Position numbers and translations under genes: made by a program. Positions 39,231 through 48,905 of a stretch of DNA of 64,000 nucleotides are shown piece by piece. Under the pieces are notes generated by a model that was not told the DNA's origin, ran no database searches, and worked only from the letters and a program-made list of their open reading frames with translations. Within the stretch, counting starts at the first letter, position 1. Every line of letters starts with the position of its first letter. Source of the DNA: Massilia frigida (GTDB lineage Bacteria; Pseudomonadota; Gammaproteobacteria; Burkholderiales; Burkholderiaceae_D); the NCBI RefSeq assembly GCF_011682175.1, contig NZ_WHJG01000001.1:1-64000 (forward strand). The letters run 5' to 3'.

Positions 39231-39701
39231 TTAGAAGCGGAAATGCGAGAACGCTTTGTTCGCTTCTGCCATGCGGTGAACTTCGTCCCGCTTCTTCATA
39301 GCACCACCGCGCATTTCAGCGGCTTCCATCAGTTCACCACCGAGGCGTTGCGGCATGGATTTTTCGCTGCGCTTGTTTGCGGCTTCGCGCAACCAACGCA
39401 TGGACAGCGCCATACGACGAACCGGACGAACTTCAACTGGCACCTGGTAGTTGGCACCACCGACGCGGCGGGACTTAACCTCGACCATCGGCTTGGCATT
39501 GTTGATCGCGGTTGCAAACACTTCGAGCGGGTCTTTGCCGGACTTTTGCTTGATGTGCTCGAATGCACCGTAGATGATGTTTTCTGCGACCGATTTTTTA
39601 CCGGACAGCATCAGTACGTTGACGAATTTGGCGACATCTTGGTTACCGAACTTTGGATCTGGCAAGATTTCGCGCTTGGGTACTTCACGACGACGTGGCA
39701 T
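39231..39701 (-). CDS. rpsG: 30S ribosomal protein S7
   Basis: 156-aa S7, assembly initiator of the 30S head and, in E. coli, repressor of the str operon through the rpsL-rpsG spacer. Motifs: [48 protein letters not shown]. The 127-bp spacer upstream could carry the S7 site, but I could not show one. Confidence 0.98.
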   Translation of the reverse strand: MPRRREVPKREILPDPKFGNQDVAKFVNVLMLSGKKSVAENIIYGAFEHIKQKSGKDPLEVFATAINNAKPMVEVKSRRVGGANYQVPVEVRPVRRMALSMRWLREAANKRSEKSMPQRLGGELMEAAEMRGGAMKKRDEVHRMAEANKAFSHFRF

Positions 39702-39828
39702 ATCAATTCCTTCCTATCTTCAGTTGAGCGCGCGGTGCGCACTCGCGGAGGCCATCATAGCCATCCACTTACTCGACCATTACGGTCGGTTCAACTCGTT
39801 AAACTTCTAGTGAAAGCGGGGCGAAAAA

Positions 39829-40212
39829 TTACTTCTTGCCTGCTTTAGCGCGCTTCGTACCGTATTTCGAACGAGCTTGCTTACGGTCTTTGACGCCCTG
39901 GGTATCCAGTGCACCGCGAACCATGTGGTAACGCACACCCGGCAAATCTTTTACACGACCGCCGCGCAGCAGCACGACACTGTGTTCTTGCAGGTTGTGG
40001 CCTTCACCGCCGATGTACGAAATGACTTCGAAACCGTTGGTCAGGCGAACTTTGGCGACTTTACGCAGAGCCGAGTTTGGCTTCTTTGGAGTCGTCGTGT
40101 ACACACGGGTGCAAACACCACGTTTTTGCGGGCTGTTTTCCAGCGCCGGCGATTTGCTTTTCACGGTCAGAGCGACACGTGGATTGCGAATCAGTTGATT
40201 GATGGTTGGCAT
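39829..40212 (-). CDS. rpsL: 30S ribosomal protein S12
   Basis: 127-aa S12 at the decoding centre. It carries [20 protein letters not shown] with Lys43 and [13 protein letters not shown] with the equivalent of Lys88, i.e. the wild-type streptomycin-sensitive state. The C-terminus is a little extended (KRAKAGKK). First gene of the str operon, about 160 nt after the predicted transcription start. Confidence 0.98.
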   Translation of the reverse strand: MPTINQLIRNPRVALTVKSKSPALENSPQKRGVCTRVYTTTPKKPNSALRKVAKVRLTNGFEVISYIGGEGHNLQEHSVVLLRGGRVKDLPGVRYHMVRGALDTQGVKDRKQARSKYGTKRAKAGKK

Positions 40213-40246
40213 CGTTATAAATCCAACAAAATTACAACATGAATAA

Positions 40247-40265
40247 CCCGGACAGAGTGTCCGGG
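40247..40265 (-). other. leader hairpin before rpsL
   Basis: Perfect 8-bp stem CCCGGACA (40247-40254) / TGTCCGGG (40258-40265) with a GAG loop (CTC on the transcribed strand), ending 35 bases before the rpsL ATG, inside the predicted 5' leader. No U tract, so a regulatory or stability role is more likely than termination. Confidence 0.45.
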
Positions 40266-40376
40266 GACTAAAACGGAGTCCCGACGAGCACTGCGCAGGA
40301 GAGGCACCGACAGCCGCCCTGCGAGGAGCGGCGCTGAATGCGTAAACAATGCGCAGAATAAAATCGAGAACTCGCG

Positions 40377-40405
40377 AGTATAGGCGCGAAGTGGCAGGCA
40401 GTCAA
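40377..40405 (-). promoter_or_regulatory. sigma-70 promoter of the str operon
   Basis: Minus strand TTGACT (plus 40400-40405), 17-nt spacer, TATACT (plus 40377-40382): five of six matches in each hexamer. It is followed by a GC-rich discriminator (CGCGAG), the feature associated with stringent control of ribosomal promoters. The leader to rpsL is about 160 nt. The 408-bp gene-free stretch 40213-40620 also holds the leader hairpin and the repeat at 40534; nothing else is evident in it. Confidence 0.75.
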
Positions 40406-40533
40406 ACAGTTTAACGCTTGGCAATGCGGATGTGGGGCGATGATGCTAGAGAAAACAGGGACTGTGGCGGGGGTGAGACAGGGCGTTGCAGCAAGCATGG
40501 CCGCTCGTGCCCTCTGCGCCCGCCAACCTCAAA

Positions 40534-40592
40534 GCCGTCGTTCCTGGCACCGCCAGAACCGACTCCCCGCGCCTTGGCGCGGAGACGACGGC
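40534..40592. repeat. dispersed ~60-bp palindromic repeat, copy 2 (inverted)
   Basis: Outer arms GCCGTCG (40534-40540) / CGACGGC (40586-40592) enclose two hairpins: TTCCTGGC ACC GCCAGAA and CCGCGC CTTG GCGCGG. Its reverse complement matches the 16117-16181 element, including the CTGGC..GCCAGGAACGACGGC end, so the two copies are inverted relative to each other. It lies between the str promoter and the M48 protease gene. Confidence 0.75.
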
Positions 40593-40620
40593 GCTGGCTC
40601 AGTGGTACTCAACCTGACTA

Positions 40621-41364
40621 TTACAGCTTGTCAGCCGCCGCCTTCATGCGATCGGCGCGCGAGTTCGAACCCGGGTGGCTCGCCATCATGCTGCCTTCGC
40701 CCTGCTCCTGCTTGGCCAGCTTGCGGAATGCCGATTCCATCGCGCGCACGTCGTACTTGTGCTTCTGCATGAACTTGAAGCCATAGTCATCCGACGCGGT
40801 CTCATCGGACTGCGAGAACTGCGCATTGCCGAAGGCCTTGATGGTTTCTTCGTTGGCTGCGACCATGCTGCCGATCTGGTTGCCGCTCGCGCCCGCCGCC
40901 TTGGTACCGGCCGACAGCACCAGCGCCTTTTTCATCTGCGACGCCGAGTGACCCAGCTTGGTATGGCCGATTTCATGGCCGATCACGCCGCGCAGTTCCT
41001 CGTCGTTCATCAGGTCCATCAAGCCGGCGTAAATACGGATGCTGCCGTCCGGCGTGGCGAATGCATTGATTTCAGCGGACTGGTACACCGCAAAGTTCAG
41101 CTTCAGGCCATCTTCGTTTTCCAGGCCCTTGGTCAACATCGCCAGGCGCTTGGCGTACTTGCTGCCGGCCGGCGCGACTTTTTCTTCCTTGTCCATCTGG
41201 CGCATCATCAGGCGCGAGCCTTCGATCACATCCTTGTCGCTGACGGTGGCGGCCTTGGCCAGATCCTTGCCCGCGCCCAGCATGCCGCCGAGGTCGATAG
41301 CCGACGCGGCGCCTGCGCTCAGGATCAACATGGTCAGCGCGGCAATACGAATTGTGGTTTTCAT
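40621..41364 (-). CDS. exported M48-family zinc metalloprotease
   Basis: 247-aa peptidase. A signal peptide (about 1-22, ALTMLILSAGAASA) is followed by the M48 domain with HEIGH (VIGHEIGHTKLGH) holding two zinc ligands and the catalytic Glu, and a downstream Glu in SDETASDDYGFKFM as third ligand. Resembles YcaL/LoiP-type periplasmic quality-control proteases. The ATG at 41364 is chosen because the signal peptide begins there. Single-gene unit flanked by the dispersed repeat. Confidence 0.92.
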   Translation of the reverse strand: MKTTIRIAALTMLILSAGAASAIDLGGMLGAGKDLAKAATVSDKDVIEGSRLMMRQMDKEEKVAPAGSKYAKRLAMLTKGLENEDGLKLNFAVYQSAEINAFATPDGSIRIYAGLMDLMNDEELRGVIGHEIGHTKLGHSASQMKKALVLSAGTKAAGASGNQIGSMVAANEETIKAFGNAQFSQSDETASDDYGFKFMQKHKYDVRAMESAFRKLAKQEQGEGSMMASHPGSNSRADRMKAAADKL

Positions 41365-41546
41365 GGAGTTACTCTCATTCAGGTTATTAGTAATAAAACA
41401 TTGCCATTGTAGCAGCATGCGGCATCATCCATTGCATCCGTATACATATAATTACAATCAAGACAACGCTTTGCTGCATCGAATATTTGGCAAGGAGAAC
41501 TAAAAACCCGGGATAATGGCCAATTTTGCTGGACCATGCTTCCCTG

Positions 41547-43358
41547 ATGCGACATCTGCTGCGCCCTGCCCCGCTCTACCTGCTGCTGACCTACGCGGCA
41601 CTGTCGGCCATCCCCTTCTTCCCCATGCTGCTTGGCAAGCGGCTCGACCGTCCATGGCAAGTGCTCGGCATCGAAGCGGTAGCCTGGGTGGCGGTGTGGG
41701 CGCTGTTCAAGCGTCCCGCCTGGTTCCACTGGCTGCTGATCCCCGCCTTCCTGGCCCTGCCGACCGAAATCTACCTGTTCAGTTTCTACGGGCAAAGCAT
41801 GTCGACCCACCACCTGGGCATCATTGCTGAAACCAGCCCCAAGGAAGCGCTCGAATTTCTCGGCAAGACAGTCTGGCTGATGGCCGCTGTCATGACGGCC
41901 GTCAGCGCCTGGTGGATCACCAGTTTCCAGGCGGCCCGCCGCGCCCGCGAACTGGACTGGGACGACAGCTCGCGCTGGCTCAGCCTGGGCCTGCTGGCCA
42001 TCGGCGCCGGCCTGTGGGCGTACGGCGTCGAATTCGGCGTGGGCGCGGCGCCGCGTGCCGCCTCGACAGCGGCGTCGGCCAGTGCCAGCAAGCCCACCCC
42101 GGGCGCCGCGCACACCGGCTGGACATCCCCGCCCCTGCCGCGCTGGGCCGTGCTGCCGCTCGAATTCGACGCGTTCGCGCAAACCTGGCCATTCGGCGTC
42201 ACGGCGCGCGGCGTCGACTTCTATAAAGAACGCAAGCACCTGGCCGAACTGGGCCAGCGCAACAGCCACTTCCGCTTCGGCGCGCGCCAGGCGGCGCCCG
42301 ATGCCCAGCCCGAAATCGTGGTGATGGTGATCGGCGAATCGTCGCGCTTCGACCGCTGGAGCCTGAACGGCTACACGCGCGACACCAATCCCCTGCTCGC
42401 CAAGGAAGCCAACCTGGTCACCCTGCCCGACGTGATCACGTCCGTCTCGGCCACGCGCCTGTCGGTGCCGGTGATTATCTCGCGCAAACCGGCCATCAAG
42501 AGCCTGAAGGATGGTTTTGCCGAAAAATCCTTCCTGACTGCCTACAAGGAAGCCGGCTTCAAGACGTACTGGCTGTCGAACCAGATCTCGTTCGGCGAAT
42601 TCGACACGCCGGTGTCGGTGTTCGCCAGGGAAGCGGACGTGATCCAGTTCCTCAACCTGGGCGGCTTCACCAACAACTCCAATTTCGACGCCATCCTGTT
42701 CGACCCGCTGCGCCGCGCCATCGCCGACCCGGCGCCGAAAAAGCTGATCGTGCTGCACTCGCTGGGCAGCCACTGGAACTACAGCCAGCGCTACCCCAAA
42801 CAGTTCGACCGCTGGCAGCCCTCCCTGTTCGGCGTCGACAAGCCGGTCTACAGCGATCCCGCGCTCAAGACCGAGCTCAATAACAGCTACGACAGCAGCA
42901 TCTTGTATACCGACTGGTTCCTGTCCAACGTGATCGGGCAGCTGAAAGGATCGCAACAGCGCAGCGCCATGCTGTACGTGTCCGACCACGGCCAGACGCT
43001 GTACGACAACAGCTGCAAGCTGGCCTTCCACGGCCACAATAGCCAGTACGAATTCCACGTGCCGGCGCTGGTCTGGTATTCGGACCAGTACCTGGCGCGC
43101 TATCCGGACAAGGTGACGCAGCTGCAGCGCCACGGCAAGGCGCGCCTGGCGACCGAGAACATGTTCCACACCCTGCTCGACCTGGCCGACATCCGCTACC
43201 CCGACGAGCGCCTGGAATGGAGCTTTGTCAATCCCGGCTTCGCGCAGCACAAGCGCTACGTCGACAGCTACGGCTGGAGCGACTACGACAACGCCACCAT
43301 GAAAGGCGACTGCCGCGAGGTCATCGACAAGGGCACGCCGCTCAAGCGTGAGAAATAA
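41547..43358 (+). CDS. phosphoethanolamine transferase-like membrane protein
   Basis: 603-aa protein of the EptA/CptA/OpgE type. About five N-terminal membrane helices (residues 1-165), a periplasmic linker, then an alkaline-phosphatase-fold catalytic domain with VVMVIGESSRFDRWSLNGY, where the Ser following GES is in the place of the usual Thr/Ser nucleophile, and the metal-binding YVSDHGQTLYDN and FHGHN motifs. Family members transfer phosphoethanolamine from PE to lipid A, core sugars or glucans; the acceptor here cannot be told. The ATG at 41547 is preferred over TTG 41526. The Ala/Ser-rich linker (about 175-195) is unusually low in complexity. Confidence 0.85.
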   Translation: MRHLLRPAPLYLLLTYAALSAIPFFPMLLGKRLDRPWQVLGIEAVAWVAVWALFKRPAWFHWLLIPAFLALPTEIYLFSFYGQSMSTHHLGIIAETSPKEALEFLGKTVWLMAAVMTAVSAWWITSFQAARRARELDWDDSSRWLSLGLLAIGAGLWAYGVEFGVGAAPRAASTAASASASKPTPGAAHTGWTSPPLPRWAVLPLEFDAFAQTWPFGVTARGVDFYKERKHLAELGQRNSHFRFGARQAAPDAQPEIVVMVIGESSRFDRWSLNGYTRDTNPLLAKEANLVTLPDVITSVSATRLSVPVIISRKPAIKSLKDGFAEKSFLTAYKEAGFKTYWLSNQISFGEFDTPVSVFAREADVIQFLNLGGFTNNSNFDAILFDPLRRAIADPAPKKLIVLHSLGSHWNYSQRYPKQFDRWQPSLFGVDKPVYSDPALKTELNNSYDSSILYTDWFLSNVIGQLKGSQQRSAMLYVSDHGQTLYDNSCKLAFHGHNSQYEFHVPALVWYSDQYLARYPDKVTQLQRHGKARLATENMFHTLLDLADIRYPDERLEWSFVNPGFAQHKRYVDSYGWSDYDNATMKGDCREVIDKGTPLKREK

Positions 43359-43382
43359 GCCATCACCGCCCTCAAGGACAAC

Positions 43383-43652
43383 ATGAGTAACCATATCGAA
43401 ACCGGATTCAAGCTGCTGTTGTGGTATCTCGCCGCGACCTTTATCGCCACCCAATTGTGGCTGGTCCTCGAGCCGCCGCACGCCCATGTCCCGGGCAGCA
43501 TCTTCATGCTGCTCTCGCCCATGGGTCCCTACCTGTGGATCAAGGCGATCCTGGAAGGCCGGGGCTCGGCCGCGAACATCTGCGCGCTGCTGATCGTGGC
43601 GGCGGCGCTGGCCGTGGGAACCTGGCACTCGCTGCGCAAGCGCGGCCCTTAA
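43383..43652 (+). CDS. small membrane protein, 89 aa
   Basis: Three predicted hydrophobic segments (LLLWYLAATFIATQLWLVL; SIFMLLSPMGPYLWI; ICALLIVAAALAVGTW) and a basic C-terminal end. Family not recognised. It begins 24 bp after the phosphoethanolamine-transferase-like gene and is probably co-transcribed, so an accessory role at the membrane is possible but unproven. Confidence 0.65.
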   Translation: MSNHIETGFKLLLWYLAATFIATQLWLVLEPPHAHVPGSIFMLLSPMGPYLWIKAILEGRGSAANICALLIVAAALAVGTWHSLRKRGP

Positions 43653-43685
43653 CCCTGGCCCGCGTGCCGGCTTCGTCAACGTGCG

Positions 43686-45317
43686 CTAAGCCGGCACTGC
43701 TTCCCTCGCGGCGTCGCCCGCCAGCACCCCGTCGCAATCGCCCGGATGCGCCAGGTAGCCATTGAGCCAGTCGAACACCCTGCCCGCGCGCGCTTCGATG
43801 GCCGGGCCGAAGCCGCGCTGCGCCAGCAGGGCGATGCCGTTGGTATGCGCCAGCACGCCCGCTTCCAGCACCAGCCGGCCAGCGCCGTCCAGGCGCACGC
43901 ACAGGGGCGCGAGCCGGTGCGCCAGCAAGGACGCCAGCACCAGGTTGTGCGACGAGACCATCACCAGCCCATTGGCCGCCAGTACATCGAGCACCGAGGC
44001 CGCGGCCGACACCGATTCGAGGTGATTGGTGCCCCGGAAAATCTCGTCGATGATGCAGATGCCGGGATGCGGCCCGTCGGCCGCCGCCAGCAACTCCTGC
44101 GCGCGCCGCAGTTCGGCCATGTACAGGCTCTCGCCGCTCAGCAGCGAATCCTCGCTCTGCATGCTGGTGTAGACCGGCAGGTCCGGCACGCTGGCGCGCC
44201 GCGCGTAGCAAAAGCCGAACGCGCGCGCCGTCACCAGGTTCACGCCCACGGTGCGCAGCAAGGTGCTCTTGCCGATCCCGTTCTGGCCCGAGATGAAGGC
44301 GCCGCCGCCATCGATCCTGACCGACAGCGCCTGCGCCTGCGGCAGCAGCGGATGCACGGTGCCTTCCAGCGCCAGCGTATTGTGCGCATGGCGCCCGGCC
44401 CAGCACAGCGCGGGGGCATCGAGCAGATGGCGCGCCAGCGCAATATCGGCTTCCAGCTCGCCCACCCGCGCAAAGCACGCGCGCAGGAAGTCCAGGTTGC
44501 CGTGCACCAGCCGCACGCCCTTGAAGTAGTGGTTCACGTTGTCGAGCATGAACCAGTCCAGATAGGTGCGCGCGCCCGGCGTCATCTCCACCATCGGCGC
44601 GCGCGACAGCTGGCGATTGAGCTTGCCCGCCGCCGCGCCCGCACCGGCGAACGGCAGCAGCAAGGCATCCTTGCTCGCTCCCAGGATGCTCGACACACGC
44701 AGCACCATCTGCAGCGCGTTCATCGACAGATCCCACTCGTCCACCCGTTCGTGATAGCGCATCTGGGTGCTCATTAATATGTACGCGACCACGCCGGTGG
44801 CCAGCCATGCGGCCGGCGTCACGATCACGGCGCCGATCGACGCCAGCAGCAGGAGCGGCAGCGGCCAGGTTTTGCCGACCCACCAGGGCGCTGGCGGCGC
44901 GGCATCCTCGAACAGCAAGGTGGCGATTTCCTTGTCCGCATGGCGCAGCGAGGTGCAGTCGCGGTGCAGCGCGGCCAGGCGCTCCGGATCGCGCATCAGC
45001 TCGCGCACCCGTTCGCCCACGGCGGCGCAGGCGTCGTCGCCCAACCCCTCGCGCAGGCGCCGGTACAGCACCTGCTGGCCGAAGATGCTCACTTCTTTTG
45101 ATAACTGCGCGCGGTAGGTATCGAGCAGCAGGTCCTTCCAGGTGGCGTCATCGAGCGCGCCGCGCGCCGGATCGGCGCACAGCCGGTGCAGCTGCGCCAC
45201 GTCGCTCGCCACGAAACCGTAATCGACCGGCTCCCGGCCGGGAATGATCAGGAACGCGCGCACACTGGTCACCACTTGCGTCCACACGGCGGACAACTTC
45301 GATACGAACGCGGACAT
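43686..45317 (-). CDS. membrane-anchored MutS-like ATPase
   Basis: 543-aa protein with a C-terminal MutS-type ATPase: Walker A GQNGIGKSTLLR, the signature-like SEDSLLSGESLYMAEL, Walker B ICIIDEIFRGTN, and the HN of VSSHNLVLASLLAHR. N-terminal to it are a helical region and two transmembrane segments (TWPLPLLLLASIGAVIVTPAAWLATGVVAYILM, around residues 150-185). No mismatch-recognition domain is visible. It is not the repair MutS; the function of these membrane MutS relatives is unknown. Start at 45317 chosen by AAAGG upstream. Divergent from the exporter operon. Confidence 0.85.
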   Translation of the reverse strand: MSAFVSKLSAVWTQVVTSVRAFLIIPGREPVDYGFVASDVAQLHRLCADPARGALDDATWKDLLLDTYRAQLSKEVSIFGQQVLYRRLREGLGDDACAAVGERVRELMRDPERLAALHRDCTSLRHADKEIATLLFEDAAPPAPWWVGKTWPLPLLLLASIGAVIVTPAAWLATGVVAYILMSTQMRYHERVDEWDLSMNALQMVLRVSSILGASKDALLLPFAGAGAAAGKLNRQLSRAPMVEMTPGARTYLDWFMLDNVNHYFKGVRLVHGNLDFLRACFARVGELEADIALARHLLDAPALCWAGRHAHNTLALEGTVHPLLPQAQALSVRIDGGGAFISGQNGIGKSTLLRTVGVNLVTARAFGFCYARRASVPDLPVYTSMQSEDSLLSGESLYMAELRRAQELLAAADGPHPGICIIDEIFRGTNHLESVSAAASVLDVLAANGLVMVSSHNLVLASLLAHRLAPLCVRLDGAGRLVLEAGVLAHTNGIALLAQRGFGPAIEARAGRVFDWLNGYLAHPGDCDGVLAGDAAREAVPA

Positions 45318-45398
45318 ACTGCCTTTCTGGGCTGCGGCCGCGCGGATCGCGCAGCCAGCCTGCCAGATGTGGATTAATTGACAAAATGCAAGTCCACC

Positions 45399-45443
45399 CT
45401 GTCCGCGCACTGTCCATACAGACCGTCCGGACGGCGCGGACAG
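45399..45443 (+). promoter_or_regulatory. palindromic candidate enhancer sites for the sigma-54 regulator
   Basis: Perfect 10-bp inverted arms CTGTCCGCGC (45399-45408) and GCGCGGACAG (45434-45443) surround a second CTGTCC (45410-45415) and a 12-bp palindrome CCGTCCGGACGG (45423-45434). They lie about 70-115 bases upstream of the predicted sigma-54 start near 45515, the usual distance for enhancer-binding protein sites. The likely ligand is the regulator encoded at 50176-51510. Confidence 0.55.
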
Positions 45444-45488
45444 CCCCGCCGCATTGACGAATTCCATATAAATCAGCCACTTAGCTAT

Positions 45489-45504
45489 TGGCACGCTTCC
45501 TGCT
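45489..45504 (+). promoter_or_regulatory. sigma-54 (-24/-12) promoter of the exporter operon
   Basis: TGGCACG (45489-45495), CTTC, CTGCT (45500-45504): the -24 block is exact and the -12 block differs from TTGCT by one base. The predicted start near 45515 gives a ~35-nt leader to the HlyD-type gene at 45549. Confidence 0.8.
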
Positions 45505-45548
45505 TTGCTTTTGCTATTACTATTGCTATTGACTGTTCAGACAAACCC

Positions 45549-46817
45549 ATGATCCGAGATACCTCTTCCCAGGACGCCACCATCAGCGCAGCGCCCGCGC
45601 ACAAGGCAAAGCGCCGCATCGTGGCCGCGGTGCTGGCACTGGGCGCGCTGGGCGGCGCCGCGCTGCTGCTGTCCGCCTGGAGCGGCAGCGAGCATGCGGT
45701 CAGCGCGGCGCGCCTGCGCGTGGCCGAAGTCACGCGCGGCACGCTGGTGCGCGACGCCTCCGTCAATGGCCGCGTGGTGGCCGCCGTCAGTCCCACCCTG
45801 TACGCCAGCGCGCCGGCCACGGTCACGCTCAAGGTGGCCGCCGGCGACACGGTGACAAAAGGCCAGGTCCTGGCGCTGCTCGAATCGCCCGACCTGTCGG
45901 ACGCGCTCAAACGCGAGCAATCGAGCTACCAGCAGCTCGAAGCGGAAGTGGCGCGCCAGCGCATCCTGGCCAAGAAACAAAAGCTGCTGGCCCAGCGCGA
46001 AGCCGACACCGCCGAGATTGACCGCCTGTCGGCCCAGCGCACGCTGGAGCGCTACGACAGCGTGGCCCAGGAAGGCATCATCGCCAAGATCGACTATCAA
46101 AAAGCCAAGGACGCGCTCAATTCGGCCGGCATCCGCGCGCGCCACGCATCCCAGGCGGCCACGCTGGAAGGCGACGACGTCGGCCTGGCGCTGCAAACCA
46201 AGGTGGCCGAACTCGATCGCCAGCGCCTGTCGATGGCCAACGCCCAGCGCCGCGTGGACGAATTGAGCGTGCGCGCGCCGGTCGATGGCTTCATCGGCAC
46301 GCTGTCGGTGCAAAACCGCAGCGTGGTGGCGGCCAATGCCGCCCTCATGACGCTGGTCGACCTGTCGCGCCTCGAAGTCGAACTCGAAGTCCCGGAAACC
46401 TATGTCGACGACATGGGCCTGGGCATGAGCGCCGAGATCGCGCTCGGCAACGCCACCGCCAGCGGCAAGCTGTCGGCCCTCTCGCCGGAGGTGGTCAAGA
46501 ACCAGGTGCTGGCACGGGTGCGCTTCGACGGCGCCCAGCCCAAGGGCCTGCGCCAGAGCCAGCGCGTCAGCGCGCGCCTGCTGATCGAAGAAAAGCGCGA
46601 CGTCATCCTGCTGCCGCGCGGCCCCTTCGTCGAAAACGAAGGGGGCCGCTTCGCCTACGTCATGCAAGGCGGCGTGGCCGTGCGCACCCCGATCAAGCTG
46701 GGCGCGACCAGCGTGTCGTCGGTCGAGATCTTGTCGGGCCTGAAACCCGGCGACAAGGTCGTCATCGCCGGCACCGACAGCTTCGCCAACGCAGCGCGCG
46801 TCTCGATTCACAACTGA
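45549..46817 (+). CDS. HlyD/MacA-type periplasmic adaptor protein
   Basis: 422-aa membrane-fusion protein. One N-terminal helix (RRIVAAVLALGALGGAALLLSAW, about 28-50), a biotinyl-lipoyl-like hairpin split around a long coiled coil (about 110-260; EQSSYQQLEAEVARQRILAKKQKLLAQ), the second half with VRAPVDGFIGTL, then beta-barrel and membrane-proximal domains (LKPGDKVVIAGTD). It joins the ABC permeases to an outer-membrane channel encoded elsewhere. The ATG at 45549 is chosen: upstream frame to 45378 runs over the promoter. First gene of a six-gene operon to 52847. Confidence 0.9.
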   Translation: MIRDTSSQDATISAAPAHKAKRRIVAAVLALGALGGAALLLSAWSGSEHAVSAARLRVAEVTRGTLVRDASVNGRVVAAVSPTLYASAPATVTLKVAAGDTVTKGQVLALLESPDLSDALKREQSSYQQLEAEVARQRILAKKQKLLAQREADTAEIDRLSAQRTLERYDSVAQEGIIAKIDYQKAKDALNSAGIRARHASQAATLEGDDVGLALQTKVAELDRQRLSMANAQRRVDELSVRAPVDGFIGTLSVQNRSVVAANAALMTLVDLSRLEVELEVPETYVDDMGLGMSAEIALGNATASGKLSALSPEVVKNQVLARVRFDGAQPKGLRQSQRVSARLLIEEKRDVILLPRGPFVENEGGRFAYVMQGGVAVRTPIKLGATSVSSVEILSGLKPGDKVVIAGTDSFANAARVSIHN

Positions 46818-46849
46818 TCAATCATTGATTTCCAACGAAAGGACCATCC

Positions 46850-47566
<717 letters not shown>

Positions 47567-47575
47567 GGAGAATCC

Positions 47576-48898
47576 ATGTTTTCGTACTATTTCCTGCTGG
47601 GCGTGCGCAGCCTGCGCCGCAACCCGGCCCTCACCGCGCTGATGGTGCTGACCCTGGCCATCGGCGTGGCGGCCAGCGTCGCCACCCTGACCATCCTGCA
47701 CGTCATGTCGAGCAATCCCATTCCGCACAAGAGCGAGCGCCTGTTCGTCCCGAGAATCGACAACGGCCCGCTCGAAAACTTCAATCCGCAGGACGAAGAC
47801 CACGGCGATCCGCAATCGACCTACATCGACGCCACCAATTTCCTCAAGAGCGGCCAGGGCGAACGGCGCACGGTGCTGTACGGCGTCTCCGCGCCGCTCG
47901 AACCGGAGCGCAAGGACCTGGCCGTGATGTCGGTCAAGGGCATGGCCCTGACGCGCGACTTTTTCGCGATGATGGACGTGCCGTTCCGGTACGGGCAGCC
48001 GTGGAGCGAGGCCGACGACAAGGCCGGCGCCGACGTCGTGGTCCTGAGCCAGGCGCTGGCCGAGAAGCTGTTCGGCGCGGTCGACCCGGTCGGCAAGCGC
48101 ATTCGCCTGATGGACGCCCAGTTCCAGGTGGTGGGCGTGCTCAAGCCGTGGGTGCCGGTACCGAAGTTCTATAAGCTGATCGGCGGCGGCGGCAGCGGCG
48201 CCTTCGGCGTGGAGGATGAAATGATGCTGCCTTTCGCCACCGCGATCCGGCACGAATCGAACCCGGAAGGCACCCTCAGTTGCCGCGGGCGCGCCGAACC
48301 GGGCTGGCAAGGCTTCCTCGATTCGGAATGCACCTGGCTGCAGTTCTTTTTCGAGACCAAGACCGGCGCCGGGCGCGCCGGGCTGCAGGATTACCTGGAC
48401 AACTACGCGGCCGACCAGCGCAAGCTGGGGCGCCTGAAACGCAAGCAGCCAAACCAGCTGTTCGACGTCATGCAGTGGCTCGAATTTCGCAAGGTGGTGG
48501 CCAACGACAGCCGCCTGTCGGCCTGGCTGGCGTTCGGCTTCCTGCTGCTTTGCCTGGTCAACACCATCGGCCTGCTGCTGGCCAAATTCTCGGTGCGCGC
48601 CTCCGAGGTCGGCATCCGGCGCGCGCTGGGCGCCTCGCGCAAGGAGATCTTCCGCCAGTTCCTGACCGAGACCGCGGTGATCGGCCTGGCCGGCGGCATG
48701 CTGGGACTGGGGCTGGCCTTCGGCGCGTTGGCCCTGATCGGCATGCAATCGAAGCAGTTGCAGATCGTCGCCCACATGGACTGGCAGATGCTCGGCCTGA
48801 CGTTCCTGATGTCGCTGGGCGCCGCCATGCTGGCCGGCCTGCTGCCGACCTGGCGCGCCTGCCAGGTCACGCCCGCCATTCAACTTAAATCGCAGTGA
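47576..48898 (+). CDS. ABC transporter permease, FtsX/MacB type (first subunit)
   Basis: 440-aa permease. One N-terminal helix (ALTALMVLTLAIGVAASVATLTI), a large periplasmic domain (about 45-315), then three C-terminal helices with the FtsX features AFGFLLLCLVNTIGLLLA, EVGIRRALGASRKEIFRQFL and MLAGLLPTWRACQVTPAIQL. Paired with the second permease next door, implying a heterodimeric transporter. Substrate unknown. Confidence 0.92.
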   Translation: MFSYYFLLGVRSLRRNPALTALMVLTLAIGVAASVATLTILHVMSSNPIPHKSERLFVPRIDNGPLENFNPQDEDHGDPQSTYIDATNFLKSGQGERRTVLYGVSAPLEPERKDLAVMSVKGMALTRDFFAMMDVPFRYGQPWSEADDKAGADVVVLSQALAEKLFGAVDPVGKRIRLMDAQFQVVGVLKPWVPVPKFYKLIGGGGSGAFGVEDEMMLPFATAIRHESNPEGTLSCRGRAEPGWQGFLDSECTWLQFFFETKTGAGRAGLQDYLDNYAADQRKLGRLKRKQPNQLFDVMQWLEFRKVVANDSRLSAWLAFGFLLLCLVNTIGLLLAKFSVRASEVGIRRALGASRKEIFRQFLTETAVIGLAGGMLGLGLAFGALALIGMQSKQLQIVAHMDWQMLGLTFLMSLGAAMLAGLLPTWRACQVTPAIQLKSQ

Positions 48899-48905
48899 GG
48901 TAATC

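Noticed and set aside
39829-40212. Streptomycin-resistance substitutions in S12
   Set aside because: The PKKPN and GRVKDLPG segments keep the wild-type lysines.
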